Shown here piece after piece: positions 1 to 8,559 of a stretch of DNA of 64,000 nt. The position numbers and the translations under genes are program-made. Each line of letters opens with the position of its first letter. Positions within the stretch are counted from its first letter, which is position 1. The notes under the pieces are model-generated. The model was not told where the DNA came from. It saw nothing but the letters and a program-made list of their open reading frames with translations, and ran no database searches. Origin of the DNA: Bacteroidota bacterium (GTDB lineage Bacteria; Bacteroidota; Bacteroidia; Bacteroidales; Dysgonomonadaceae); assembly GCA_023424395.1 (NCBI GenBank), contig JAFADY010000020.1, positions 186,001 to 250,000 of the forward strand. Direction: 5' to 3'.

Positions 1-7
1 CGGGAAT

Positions 8-577
8 ATGGCAGATTTAGAACAAATGAAAAAAGGTTGGAAAATTCTCGATGAGAATTTACAGAAATCGGAAATTATTAATCACGAACAAATAAAGGAA
101 ATAAATATGGAAAAAATGAAAAAATCGACTGAAATATGGTTAAACAAAAATAAAGAAGGGCTTATTTTAAGTATAATATTTTGCACATCTTTCACCATAG
201 CGTGGTATATAGAAGGTCGTATTTGGCAGTCAGTAATTTTTCCGGTGACAATGATCCCATTCATAATTATTGAAATCATGGACAGGAAAAAAATAAAAAA
301 TAATAGCATCTATAATGTTTCCATTTCAGATTTTTTATACAAAATGGAAGATTTAAGATTCGATAAATTTCGGGAATTTTTATACAGTATTTCTTTCTTA
401 ATATTCTCTCTTTTTATTTTAATTTCTACATATAAATTTAGGACTGAAATAAATATTGATTTTATAATCATATATTTATGCGCTTTTTTTTGGAGATTTG
501 TGATAACTCAAAGACGTTTTTCAGAGTTTCATAAAAATATTTTAGAACTAAAAAAACTACAAAAAGAAAGCGAATAA
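8..577 (+). CDS. Four-TM membrane protein of the ECF-sigma-neighbour type
   Basis: This 189-residue protein has a charged cytoplasmic-looking N-terminus (about residues 1-48, Lys/Glu rich, with a 'KKGWKILDENLQKSEII' segment). Four hydrophobic stretches follow at about 50-68, 72-88, 123-140 and 148-165, and the tail is charged. Similar small Bacteroidetes proteins commonly sit directly after an ECF sigma factor gene. That gene would lie just outside the window, so the assignment is an inference. The ATG at 8 is the first possible start in the window. The gene is AT-rich, unlike the core genes further on. No enzymatic motif is visible and the function is unknown. Confidence 0.7.
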   Translation: MADLEQMKKGWKILDENLQKSEIINHEQIKEINMEKMKKSTEIWLNKNKEGLILSIIFCTSFTIAWYIEGRIWQSVIFPVTMIPFIIIEIMDRKKIKNNSIYNVSISDFLYKMEDLRFDKFREFLYSISFLIFSLFILISTYKFRTEINIDFIIIYLCAFFWRFVITQRRFSEFHKNILELKKLQKESE

Positions 578-648
578 AACTTTATCCGCGCGCTTCTCCG
601 CCCGTAGTCGGACACGGTGCGAAGCGTATGTTACGTAGTAAATTCTTT

Positions 649-720
649 GCCTTCGGCGCACACCGATTATCGCTCGAACTTGTTCGCTCGTTATGACGAG
701 AAATCGGCGCGAGCAAAGGC
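649..720. repeat. Imperfect inverted repeat, arms about 20 nt
   Basis: The left arm (649-668, gccttcggcgcacaccgatt) and right arm (702-720, aatcggcgcgagcaaaggc) are imperfect reverse complements around a 33-nt loop that itself carries ctcg/cgag repeats. The element is GC-rich inside AT-rich spacer DNA, so it looks like a folded intergenic element rather than coding sequence. No T-run follows it, so a simple terminator is unlikely. The 578-724 stretch holds nothing else I can recognise. Confidence 0.4.
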
Positions 721-724
721 AAGA

Positions 725-949
725 TCAAAAAGGAAAAGCAGTGAACTTTTCTACGTCTTTTTTTATCATCATTTCTATTCGTTTACGTACCTTCGTCCAA
801 GTATATTTTCCCTTAATTAAATCTATCGGTTCATGAATAATATCGTCATGATAGGCAAGTCCACGTAAAGCCCTTACAGCGTTTGAATTTGGATATTTTT
901 GCTGATACGCTTCCAGCATTTCGTTTAGGCTCATTTTAGTTGAACACAT
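725..949 (-). CDS. Small hypothetical protein
   Basis: This predicted 74-residue protein lies in the 636-bp gap between two gene blocks. The reading frame has natural-looking composition (acidic N-terminal half, Lys/Arg-rich C-terminal half with 'TWTKVRKRIEMMIKK'). A TATATTTG promoter-like octamer on the same strand lies 41 nt upstream (990-997). The start could be Met1 or Met6. I do not recognise a family. It could be a DNA-binding or antitoxin-like protein, or a remnant. The stretch 998-1213 upstream holds nothing recognisable. Confidence 0.4.
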   Translation of the reverse strand: MCSTKMSLNEMLEAYQQKYPNSNAVRALRGLAYHDDIIHEPIDLIKGKYTWTKVRKRIEMMIKKDVEKFTAFPF

Positions 950-989
950 GCTATATCTATAAAATCCTTTAGTCTTGTTCCATGAAATA

Positions 990-997
990 CAAATATA
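990..997 (-). promoter_or_regulatory. Bacteroidetes -7 element (TATATTTG)
   Basis: On the minus strand this reads TATATTTG and matches the Bacteroidetes -7 consensus TAnnTTTG. It lies 41 nt before the small ORF starting at 949. No clear -33 TTG was seen at the right distance. Confidence 0.35.
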
Positions 998-1213
998 ATT
1001 ATTTTTCAGGAGAAATCATAATTGGGTAGTTTGCCATGTGAAAGATTCACGCGCGAGATCATAAAAGATTCTTTAAGTGTTCTGTTTGCTCTAAATAACA
1101 TTCTTCAATTTGACTTTTCAACTAAAAGTAAGATGCTCATTCCCAATTTTGGGAGTTGCCTTAATAGTTTTTAATTCTATTTTACTCATCACAAAATTAA
1201 TTACTGTTTTTGA

Positions 1214-2281
1214 TCAATCTTTGCCCAACAAAGGCGATTCAAGCTTCTCATCATAACCGTTATTTTTATCGTAATAGAGGTCTTTTACCAACGTCATTAA
1301 AATAACCAAAAGCGGAACCGCCAGCACAATGCCCCATCCGCCGGTTAATGCACCCATGATCACCTGAAAAAAAAGCAGCAAAGCGGGAGGCGTGTTAAGT
1401 AGTTTCTTTTGCACGTTGGGCGTAATGAGGTTGCTCTCCAAGGCTTGCACCAAAATGAACAGCGCGGCAATGATTAACGCTTTGGTGGGGCTTTCCATTA
1501 ACCCGAACAGTACGGCGGGAATCATCGCGATAATGGGGCCAAAGTTGGGTATAACATTTAACAATCCGGCCAAAATGGCGAGAACAAGCCACATATCCAC
1601 GCCGAGGCTGATAAGCCCGATAGCGGTGAGCGTGAAAACCACCAATCCGGCAAACAGCGCGCCCTTTATCCATTTTTTGAGGTTATCGCCCAAATGCGCA
1701 AGCACTTCGCGCGCTTTGCCCTGTCCTTTTCGGGGAACCATTTTTACAATCCCGCGCACGTATTCCGATGCTCCAGCTGTGAGAAACAATGCAAGAAAAA
1801 CAACCACATACAAATCGCCAAAAACACCGAAGGTAGAAGAGAAGAAACCTTGCAGTACGGGCAGTACTTTTTTCTGATTCTCCTCGTTGGACACCGACTC
1901 CACAATCCGTTTGCCAACATCGCTTTGGTTGAGGTAATCTTTGGCGTTTTCTATCATCGCGGGAACTTTGTCCTGCATTTCGTCAATCTGACTTTGGATT
2001 TTAGCGCCCATCAGCCACAAAAACAAACCTATAGTCAGAAACGTCCCCACGATGGAAAGCGTGAGCGATAATCCGTTTTTCCACCCCGTCCATTGCTGTA
2101 TTTTGGATGCCAACGCCCTAAAAAAAACGGCAATAAGCGAAGCGGCCAACAACAGCAGAAAAGCGTTGAATATTTTGTGCACTATGAGCAATATAACCAC
2201 CACAAAGGCAGTAATGCCGACAGCGATCCAAACGCGTTGTTGGAACCGGCTGCCGGCGGGTTCTTCTTTTACTTTTTGCAT
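1214..2281 (-). CDS. AI-2E family (PerM/YdiK-like) membrane transporter
   Basis: This 355-residue polytopic membrane protein has paired hydrophobic segments near the N-terminus (about 17-35 and 38-55, then 62-85). A large, mostly polar loop with coiled character (about 90-150, 'IDEMQDKVPAMIENAKDYL') is followed by five more membrane segments, including 'PNFGPIIAMIPAVLFG' at about 245-260. This is the AI-2E/UPF0118 family layout. Members have been linked to autoinducer or ion/proton-coupled export, but the substrate cannot be read from sequence. The gene lies 19 nt after the DUF4251 lipoprotein gene on the same strand, so the two may be cotranscribed. The length is normal and the Lys/Asp-rich tail looks intact. 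Confidence 0.88.
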   Translation of the reverse strand: MQKVKEEPAGSRFQQRVWIAVGITAFVVVILLIVHKIFNAFLLLLAASLIAVFFRALASKIQQWTGWKNGLSLTLSIVGTFLTIGLFLWLMGAKIQSQIDEMQDKVPAMIENAKDYLNQSDVGKRIVESVSNEENQKKVLPVLQGFFSSTFGVFGDLYVVVFLALFLTAGASEYVRGIVKMVPRKGQGKAREVLAHLGDNLKKWIKGALFAGLVVFTLTAIGLISLGVDMWLVLAILAGLLNVIPNFGPIIAMIPAVLFGLMESPTKALIIAALFILVQALESNLITPNVQKKLLNTPPALLLFFQVIMGALTGGWGIVLAVPLLVILMTLVKDLYYDKNNGYDEKLESPLLGKD

Positions 2282-2300
2282 ATAAAAGATTTATATCGGG

Positions 2301-2792
2301 TTATTCGTTCCTTAATTCCACATCTCCCTGAAACGAAATGGGTTGTCGGTTTTGGTCGCTCACATCCAATCGCGCTGAGCCGTTTTCCCAAATATCTAAA
2401 TAGAGCATGATGGGACGGTTGGCATCGTTAATGCGGATGGTTACCAAATAATTTCCGGCACGTTTGCCCGGCAGTGTTTGATATTCGAAATCGGTGCTTT
2501 CGAACTTAATTCCGCCTTCGCGCGGATCCATCGGCGCGGTGTACGCACGGCCGTAGTAAGGCAAGTATGCGTTTACGGTATCGGGCGAAACTTTCACATC
2601 GTAATAAGGCGAAAGGTAAATCGACCGGAATCCCGTGGGATAGGCATACGTGGCGCTAAACTTGAAATCGAACGCTTCAACTGCGTTTCGTATTTCCAAA
2701 GCTTTGGCTTCTTTTTCGGCTGCAGTTTGTGCTGTTCCGCATGCTGTTAGCAAAAACACAACAGACATCAGAAAATAAATTATCTTTTTCAT
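2301..2792 (-). CDS. DUF4251-type lipoprotein
   Basis: I take the start at the ATG at 2792 (MKKIIYFLMSVVFLLTACG), 33 nt inside the longest frame. It gives a clean lipoprotein signal with lipobox LTAC, and a purine-rich agagga lies just upstream. The mature part (about 145 residues) starts with an Ala/Glu-rich helix. It then has the β-rich pattern of DUF4251 proteins ('VEAFDFKFSATYAYP', 'IYLSPYYDVKVSPDTVNAYLPYYGRAY', ending near 'ISFQGDVELRN'). These are envelope proteins of unknown role, typical of Bacteroidetes. The downstream neighbour is the AI-2E transporter. Confidence 0.8.
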   Translation of the reverse strand: MKKIIYFLMSVVFLLTACGTAQTAAEKEAKALEIRNAVEAFDFKFSATYAYPTGFRSIYLSPYYDVKVSPDTVNAYLPYYGRAYTAPMDPREGGIKFESTDFEYQTLPGKRAGNYLVTIRINDANRPIMLYLDIWENGSARLDVSDQNRQPISFQGDVELRNE

Positions 2793-2903
2793 TGTTAAGT
2801 CCTCTTTTTTAGGTTTATTCTTCAACGTAATTCAAGATACAAAAAACAAATCGAATTGCTACTGAATTACAATTGAATAACAACTGAATCAGAAAGATTG
2901 TTG

Positions 2904-3920
2904 TTACAGCTGAGGCAAAAATGATAAATAATTGATAAAATAAAATACCATCATCAAACCGAGAATGAGGTAAGCGCCGTAAATGTGAAGTTTATTGGCC
3001 GTTATGGTGTAGAAATACGCAACGAGGTACGACAGCAGTGCCAATCCCAACGAAAAGAAGAACAACGTTTTGCTCCAATACACTGCCTGAAAGATCAACA
3101 GGAAAATAAGTATAAAAACCATGAACTGAATGGTTACCAACGTAATTACTTTATCGCGGATATAGGTGCGGATGGTGAAGATCATAAAAAGTAAAGTCAG
3201 CACAAAAGCGATGGCAACGCCCACCCATTCGAGTAGCGAGAACTGCGGAATTTGAAGAATGGAAAAATCGGCGAAGTTCAGGAAAGGCGCGATGAAACCC
3301 TCCACGTTATCGAAGAAAAAATAGACGGCGAAAACCGACCAAAAGACAAGCAAAACACCAAAAACGGAAGCCAAAAACGATTTAAAATGACCACCCCGCA
3401 TGGAATATTCTCCGCGCCACCACAAGGGAAGTATCAACAACGCATATATCTGAAACAAAGCAGCAATGCCGATTAGCACAGAGGAACTGAACGAAAATAG
3501 CTGCGTGTTGTCCTGCTGATACGATCTAAGCAGGGGCACAAACCCGTACAGCACCAAAATGATTGTGATATAATCGGGCGACATCGCCAAAAAGTACGGA
3601 TGAAGGCTGAAAAGAATGAGCGGAACAATAAAAGGCAGGCTTGTCCGTGATCGGATAAGCGAAAATCGGTTGTTGATGCTCGACAGCAGCCATGCAATGA
3701 TAAAAACCGATGCGGTTGAGGCTGCAAACGACACCCAAGAATGTTGGAACCAAGGGGAAATGAATTTCCACACGTATCCGGTATCGGGGAAAAAATTCTC
3801 AGAAATCTCATGCCGCAAAAACAACCCGTAACGCATGGCAATAACGCACAAAGAAACAATAAGCGAGGAAAACCTCGCTTCTACTATTACTGTTCTAAAT
3901 GTGCGTACGGTTCTGTGCAT
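2904..3920 (-). CDS. Polytopic membrane protein, DUF6427-like
   Basis: This 338-residue protein has about ten hydrophobic segments almost end to end. Aromatic-rich stretches lie near the middle ('LLILPLWWRGEYSMRGGHFKSF', about 160-182), and the C-terminus ends 'FYFINYLSFLPQL'. The composition and the position beside purD resemble the Bacteroidetes DUF6427 membrane proteins, a family call I hold only moderately. The start is uncertain: the first Met gives an Arg-rich leader, and Met29 (near 3836) is possible. No catalytic motif is visible. It follows purD on the same strand across a 39-nt gap that holds a perfect hairpin. Confidence 0.65.
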   Translation of the reverse strand: MHRTVRTFRTVIVEARFSSLIVSLCVIAMRYGLFLRHEISENFFPDTGYVWKFISPWFQHSWVSFAASTASVFIIAWLLSSINNRFSLIRSRTSLPFIVPLILFSLHPYFLAMSPDYITIILVLYGFVPLLRSYQQDNTQLFSFSSSVLIGIAALFQIYALLILPLWWRGEYSMRGGHFKSFLASVFGVLLVFWSVFAVYFFFDNVEGFIAPFLNFADFSILQIPQFSLLEWVGVAIAFVLTLLFMIFTIRTYIRDKVITLVTIQFMVFILIFLLIFQAVYWSKTLFFFSLGLALLSYLVAYFYTITANKLHIYGAYLILGLMMVFYFINYLSFLPQL

Positions 3921-3932
3921 AACAAACTCGGT

Positions 3933-3959
3933 TAATTAGTAATTACCAATTACTAATTA
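3933..3959. repeat. Perfect 12-bp inverted repeat (AT-rich hairpin)
   Basis: taattagtaatt (3933-3944), a 3-nt loop, then aattactaatta (3948-3959): a perfect dyad filling the gap between the purD stop and the next gene. It lacks a GC stem and T-run, so it is a weak transcription terminator at best. It may protect RNA or be a low-complexity spacer. Confidence 0.5.
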
Positions 3960-5234
3960 TCAATTGTTTAAATCGAATCCGATATCTTTTCGGTAATAAC
4001 TTCCGTCGAATTGAATTTTTTGAACGTTTTTGTACGATGTTTCCAACGCCTCGTCCATTGTTTTTCCGTAGGAAGTAACGGCGAGAACACGTCCGCCCGA
4101 AGTAACCATTTCGTTGCTTTTCTTTGTAGTTCCTGCATGAAAAACAATGCTGTCGTTCACCGAATCGATGCCCGAGATAGATTTGCCTTTCTCGTAACCT
4201 TCGGGATATCCGCCCGAAACCATCATGACGGTGGTAGCATAGCGGCTGTCGATCTCCAATGTTTTGGTATCCAATGTTTCGGTGGAAACACCAATGAATA
4301 AATCCAATAAATCCGATTTCACACGCGGCATCACAACTTCGGTTTCGGGATCGCCCATGCGCACGTTATATTCAATCACTTTCGGATCATCGCCTACTTT
4401 GATCAAGCCCAAGAAAATGAATCCTTTATAATCAATATTATCTTTCTGTAAGCCACGAATCGTGGGTTCAACGATTTGTTCGCGTACTTTTTCCATAAAC
4501 ATTTCATCGGCAAAATGAACAGGCGAAACTGCCCCCATACCGCCGGTATTCAATCCGGTATCGCCTTCGCCGATGCGTTTATAATCTTTTGCCACAGGCA
4601 GGATTTTATAGGAATTGCCATCTGTGAGCACGAAAACCGAACATTCAATACCCGACAAAAACTCTTCGATTACCACTTTTTTGCTTGCATCGCCGAATTT
4701 TCCGTTGAGCATCTCCCACAGCATTTGTTTGGCGTAATTCACGTCGTCCACAATCAGTACGCCTTTTCCTGCAGCCAATCCATCGGCTTTGAGGACATAA
4801 GGCGACAGCATCGAATCTAAAAACCGATTGCCGTCCATAATATTATCCAACGTAACGCTCAGATAATTGGCCGTGGGGATGGCGTGACGCATCATAAAAT
4901 CTTTTGCAAAATCCTTACTGCCTTCCAGTTGCGCGCCGTTTTTCGACGGGCCGATCACGAAAACATGGCAAATATCTTCATCGTCGTGAAAAAAATCATA
5001 CACACCTTGCACAAGCGGGTCTTCGGGGCCAACAACGACCATGTCGATATCATTATCAAGCACAAAAGTTTTCATTGTCTGAAAATCCGTTGTCCCAAAA
5101 GGAACGTTCGTTCCCAACGAGGCAGTTCCCGCATTTCCGGGAGCTATAAACAAATTATTCAAATACCTGCTATTGCGAATTTTCCACGCCAACGCGTGCT
5201 CGCGACCGCCTGAACCCAAAAGTAATACATTCAT
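3960..5234 (-). CDS. purD: Phosphoribosylamine--glycine ligase
   Basis: This GARS enzyme joins phosphoribosylamine and glycine using ATP, the second step of de novo purine synthesis in the cytoplasm. The start is set at 5234 (MNVLLLGSGGREHALAWKI), because the 13 residues upstream do not match the family. Visible are the N-terminal 'GSGGREHALAWKI' dinucleotide-like loop (residues 6-18), the ATP-grasp region with 'EGSKDFAKDFM' at about 100-110, 'LKADGLAAGKGV' at about 140, 'NTGGMGAVSP' at about 215 and 'YNVRMGDPETEVV' at about 275. The 424-residue length is normal. It is divergent from the NMO/FabK-like gene. No other purine gene lies in the window. Confidence 0.96.
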   Translation of the reverse strand: MNVLLLGSGGREHALAWKIRNSRYLNNLFIAPGNAGTASLGTNVPFGTTDFQTMKTFVLDNDIDMVVVGPEDPLVQGVYDFFHDDEDICHVFVIGPSKNGAQLEGSKDFAKDFMMRHAIPTANYLSVTLDNIMDGNRFLDSMLSPYVLKADGLAAGKGVLIVDDVNYAKQMLWEMLNGKFGDASKKVVIEEFLSGIECSVFVLTDGNSYKILPVAKDYKRIGEGDTGLNTGGMGAVSPVHFADEMFMEKVREQIVEPTIRGLQKDNIDYKGFIFLGLIKVGDDPKVIEYNVRMGDPETEVVMPRVKSDLLDLFIGVSTETLDTKTLEIDSRYATTVMMVSGGYPEGYEKGKSISGIDSVNDSIVFHAGTTKKSNEMVTSGGRVLAVTSYGKTMDEALETSYKNVQKIQFDGSYYRKDIGFDLNN

Positions 5235-5283
5235 AATAAACTCATTATAAAAGAATAGCCGTGTCTTTTGCAAAACATAGGTG

Positions 5284-5291
5284 CAAAACTA
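5284..5291 (-). promoter_or_regulatory. Bacteroidetes -7 element for purD
   Basis: The minus strand reads TAGTTTTG, matching TAnnTTTG, 50 nt upstream of the purD start. It lies in the divergent region shared with the gene starting at 5377. Confidence 0.45.
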
Positions 5292-5350
5292 ATAAAATTA
5301 AATGAAAAACTTATCAAAATTTTTATTGATAAGTTTTTGCCGGAAACAAT

Positions 5351-5358
5351 TATCTTTG
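5351..5358 (+). promoter_or_regulatory. Bacteroidetes -7 element (TATCTTTG)
   Basis: TATCTTTG lies 18 nt before the ATG at 5377. Just upstream, a dyad (aaaacttatcaa ... ttgataagtttt, within 5307-5338) could be an operator or the base of a hairpin. A -33 TTG lies at 5326-5328, inside that dyad, with a 22-nt spacer that is slightly long. Confidence 0.5.
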
Positions 5359-5376
5359 TGGAAAACAATTTGAAGT

Positions 5377-6336
5377 ATGTCTGAAAACAGAATTACATCG
5401 CTTTTCGGAATAAAGTATCCCATTATTCAGGCCGGAATGGTTTGGTGCAGCGGATGGCGGTTGGCATCGGCGGTTGGCAACGCCGGAGGCTTGGGTTTGA
5501 TTGGCGCAGGCTCAATGCATCCCGAAACCCTGCGCGAGCATATTCAAAAATGCAAATTGGCAACCGATAAGCCTTTTGGCGTGAATATCCCTTTGATGTA
5601 TCCACAAATTGAAGAGATCATGCAGATCGTGATGGATGAGAAAGTTCCGATTGTTTTCACTTCGGCAGGAAATCCCAAAACGTGGACGGCGAAGTTAAAA
5701 GCCGAAGGAATCATCGTGGCGCACGTAGTATCAAGCTCGAAGTTTGCCGTAAAATGCGCCGAAGCGGGCGTGGATGCCGTAGTTGCCGAAGGTTTCGAGG
5801 CCGGCGGCCACAACGGGCGCGAAGAAAGCACTACCTTCACGCTCATTCCGCAAGTTCGAAAAGCCATGGATTTGCCACTTATCGCTGCCGGTGGAATTGC
5901 CACGGGCGCGGCAATGACTGCTGCTTTCTCGCTCGGTGCCGAAGGCGTGCAGGTAGGAACCCGTTTTGCGCTTACCGAAGAAAGTTCGGCAAGTGACGCG
6001 TTCAAACAAAAGTGCATTTCCCTCGCCGAAGGCGATACGATGTTGTCGCTCAAGAAAGTTAGTCCTACCCGAATGATCAAGAACGAATTTTACCAAAACG
6101 TTCAGGATTTGGAAGACCGAGGCGCATCTGCCGATGAGCTTCGCTCGTTTTTAGGGCGCGGCCGTTCTAAACGCGGCATTTTTCAAGGCGATTTAACGGA
6201 AGGCGAATTGGAGATCGGGCAAATAGCGTCCTTTATCGATGAAATCGTTCCTGCGGAGCAGGTGGTGAAGGAAATGATAGAAGAATACAACCAAACAATA
6301 AAAAACATATCGGAGCAAACTTTTAAAATATTATGA
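5377..6336 (+). CDS. Nitronate monooxygenase / FabK-like flavoenzyme
   Basis: This FMN-dependent TIM-barrel enzyme (319 residues) belongs to the family that joins nitronate monooxygenases and FabK-type enoyl-ACP reductases. Visible are the N-terminal 'YPIIQAGMVWCSGWRLASAV' (14-33) and 'GGLGLIGAG' (about 37-45), 'EGFEAGGHNG' with the family His (about 139-148), and the phosphate-binding 'IAAGGIATGAAM...GAEGVQVGTRF' (about 170-200). Members oxidise alkyl nitronates or reduce enoyl-ACP, and sequence alone does not decide here. The TGA overlaps the ATG of the DPP IV gene (ATGA at 6333), so the two are translationally coupled, an odd pairing with no obvious pathway link. Confidence 0.85.
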   Translation: MSENRITSLFGIKYPIIQAGMVWCSGWRLASAVGNAGGLGLIGAGSMHPETLREHIQKCKLATDKPFGVNIPLMYPQIEEIMQIVMDEKVPIVFTSAGNPKTWTAKLKAEGIIVAHVVSSSKFAVKCAEAGVDAVVAEGFEAGGHNGREESTTFTLIPQVRKAMDLPLIAAGGIATGAAMTAAFSLGAEGVQVGTRFALTEESSASDAFKQKCISLAEGDTMLSLKKVSPTRMIKNEFYQNVQDLEDRGASADELRSFLGRGRSKRGIFQGDLTEGELEIGQIASFIDEIVPAEQVVKEMIEEYNQTIKNISEQTFKIL

Positions 6337-8459
6337 AGAAAAATCTTGTCTTAATTCTTTTCTTTGCATTTGCAACAACGTTTTTTGCACAGCATAACAA
6401 ACAATTCACGTTAGAGGAATTAATTCCCGGCGGAAAATCATATTATCAATATTCTCCCCGAATTGCGGAGCAATTTCAGTGGCACGGCGATAATTTGGTG
6501 CAGATTAACGGAGATTCGGTTTTCGTGATCAATAATCTTTCCTCTCCCGCAGAAAAGGCGCTTTTGTTTCGTTATCGGGATATCAAAGAAGATGTCAGCC
6601 GTATTTCATTCACCGAAAAAAACAATAACTCCTTGCAGTTTTATACCCGAAACGGCATCGGCGTGTACGATACAGATAAAAAGCAGGAGATCGGATTTTT
6701 CAGCTATCCCGAAGGGAGCGAAAACCCTCAGCTTTCGCCCGATAATTCGTTTTTGGCATACACAAAAGCAAATAACCTTTTCATCACAGATAAAAACGGA
6801 AACGAAACCTCCATCTCCAACGAAGAAAACAAAGGCATAGTTTACGGACAATCGGTTCACAGAAACGAATTCGGCATCAACAGCGGCATATTTTGGTCAC
6901 CTGACGGCGAAAAACTCGCGTTTTACCGAATGGACGAAACAATGGTTACCGATTATCCCATCGTGGATATTTCCACGCGCATCGCCACGGAGAAAAGCAC
7001 AAAATACCCGATGGCGGGGGAAACAAGCCACGAAGTAACCATCGGCATTTACGACACGAAAACGGGCGAAACCGTTTATTTACAAACGGGCGACCCAAAA
7101 GACCGGTATCTCACAAACGTGGCGTGGAGTCCCGATGAAAAATCGGTGTATGTTGCCGAACTAAACCGCGAACAAAACAAAATGAAATTCAACCAATACA
7201 ACGCCGGTTCGGGCGAATTGGAGAAAACGCTTTTCGAGGAATCACACCCTAAATACGTGGAACCGCAGCATCCCACGCTGTTTGTGAAAAACAACCCGTC
7301 GCAATTTGTTTGGCAAAGCAACCGCGATGGTTACAACCACCTTTATTTGTACGACGTTTCGGGGAAATTGCTCAAACAACTGACCAAAGGAAATTGGGAA
7401 GTTACCGATGTGATTGGGTTCGACGAAAAAGGGCAAAACCTGTTTTTCGCCTCCACCAATCCCACGCCAATGGACAGGCAGATTTATTCGGTTAATTTGA
7501 AGAATGGAAAAATGGCGCGCCACACTTCCGCTGTGGGAATGCACTCGGCAACCATCAGCGCATCGGGGCGTTATCTTATCGACCGATATTCGGCGCACGA
7601 TAATCCGGGTAAAGTCGATCTTATCGATACCCGTAATGGCAAAACCATCTCGTTGGCTTCGGCGCGCCATCCGTTTGCAGGTTTTACCATTCCTACCGTT
7701 GAAACAGGAATTATAAAAGCGGCGGACGACAAAACGGATTTGCATTACCGAATGGTAAAACCCGCAAATTTCGATGCATCTAAAAAATATCCTGTGGCGG
7801 TTTATGTGTACGGCGGTCCTCACTCGCAGATGGTGCAGAATCGTTGGCGATACGGCTCGGGCGGTTGGGAAATGTATATGGCGCAAAAAGGATACGTGGT
7901 TTTCGTTATGGACAACCGCGGCACATCGAATCGCGGATTTGGTTTTGAGAATGTTACGCACCGCCAATTGGGTGTGGAAGAAGCAAAAGACCAAATGCGC
8001 GGCGTGGAGTTCCTGAAATCGCTTCCTTATGTAGATGCCGACAGAATGGGCATTCACGGTTGGAGCTACGGCGGGTTTATGACGATAAATATGCTGCTTC
8101 GCTACCCCGATGTGTTTAAAGTTGGCGTGGCAGGCGGCCCGGTTATCGATTGGAAATATTACGAAGTGATGTACGGCGAGCGGTATATGGATACGCCTCA
8201 GGAAAATCCCGGCGGCTATGCCGAAGCGAGCCTGCTGAACAAAGCCGATAAATTGAAATCGCGCCTGCTCATTATTCACGGCGATGAAGACCCGGTGGTG
8301 GTTATGCAGCACAGCTTACAGTTTTTAAAAGCCTCCATTACTGCCGGTACACATCCCGCGTTCTTTATTTATCCCGGACACGAACACAATATGATGGGAC
8401 CCGATCGTGTACATTTACACGAGCATATTACACAGTATTTTGAAGATTTTTGTGAATAG
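6333..8459 (+). CDS. Dipeptidyl peptidase IV-type S9 peptidase
   Basis: Exported serine peptidase of 708 residues that removes N-terminal dipeptides, classically Xaa-Pro, from peptides in the periplasm or at the cell surface. A signal peptide (residues 1-19, ending FFAQ) precedes a β-propeller (about 30-450) and a C-terminal α/β-hydrolase. Within it GWSYGGF gives nucleophile Ser578, GDEDPVV gives Asp653 and GHEHNMM gives His685. The 'VDISTRIATEKSTKYPMAGE' segment (about 210-230) is typical of bacterial DPP IV. The start overlaps the preceding gene by 4 nt. It fits with the DPP11-type and trypsin-like proteases elsewhere in the window as a peptide-feeding system. Confidence 0.93.
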   Translation: MKKNLVLILFFAFATTFFAQHNKQFTLEELIPGGKSYYQYSPRIAEQFQWHGDNLVQINGDSVFVINNLSSPAEKALLFRYRDIKEDVSRISFTEKNNNSLQFYTRNGIGVYDTDKKQEIGFFSYPEGSENPQLSPDNSFLAYTKANNLFITDKNGNETSISNEENKGIVYGQSVHRNEFGINSGIFWSPDGEKLAFYRMDETMVTDYPIVDISTRIATEKSTKYPMAGETSHEVTIGIYDTKTGETVYLQTGDPKDRYLTNVAWSPDEKSVYVAELNREQNKMKFNQYNAGSGELEKTLFEESHPKYVEPQHPTLFVKNNPSQFVWQSNRDGYNHLYLYDVSGKLLKQLTKGNWEVTDVIGFDEKGQNLFFASTNPTPMDRQIYSVNLKNGKMARHTSAVGMHSATISASGRYLIDRYSAHDNPGKVDLIDTRNGKTISLASARHPFAGFTIPTVETGIIKAADDKTDLHYRMVKPANFDASKKYPVAVYVYGGPHSQMVQNRWRYGSGGWEMYMAQKGYVVFVMDNRGTSNRGFGFENVTHRQLGVEEAKDQMRGVEFLKSLPYVDADRMGIHGWSYGGFMTINMLLRYPDVFKVGVAGGPVIDWKYYEVMYGERYMDTPQENPGGYAEASLLNKADKLKSRLLIIHGDEDPVVVMQHSLQFLKASITAGTHPAFFIYPGHEHNMMGPDRVHLHEHITQYFEDFCE

Positions 8460-8506
8460 CATAGAGCGTGGAGCAAAGGGCATAGGGTAGAGAGTTGCGG
8501 CACAAT

Positions 8507-8535
8507 AATCGTAAATCGTAAATCGTAAATCACAA
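8507..8535 (+). repeat. Short tandem repeat (7-bp unit, aatcgta)
   Basis: Three tandem copies of aatcgta plus a partial copy lie in the spacer between the DPP IV gene and the MBL-fold gene, just upstream of its promoter element. This is probably low-complexity slippage sequence. Copy-number change here would move upstream DNA relative to the promoter. Confidence 0.5.
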
Positions 8536-8543
8536 ATTGTCCT

Positions 8544-8551
8544 TATCTTTG
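8544..8551 (+). promoter_or_regulatory. Bacteroidetes -7 element (TATCTTTG)
   Basis: TATCTTTG ends 8 nt before the ATG at 8560, so the transcript would have a very short leader. It probably drives the MBL hydrolase and the four sugar/methyl transferase genes behind it. Confidence 0.5.
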
Positions 8552-8559
8552 CAATTAGT

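Noticed and set aside
617..820. Plus-strand 67-codon ORF
   Set aside because: It runs through the inverted repeat and the small minus-strand gene. Its translation is Ser/Tyr/Arg rich and shows no recognisable pattern.
7242..8312. Long minus-strand ORF (356 codons) inside the DPP IV gene
   Set aside because: It is a shadow of the third-codon-biased DPP IV reading frame. It has no family motifs and the plus strand carries a clear peptidase with triad.
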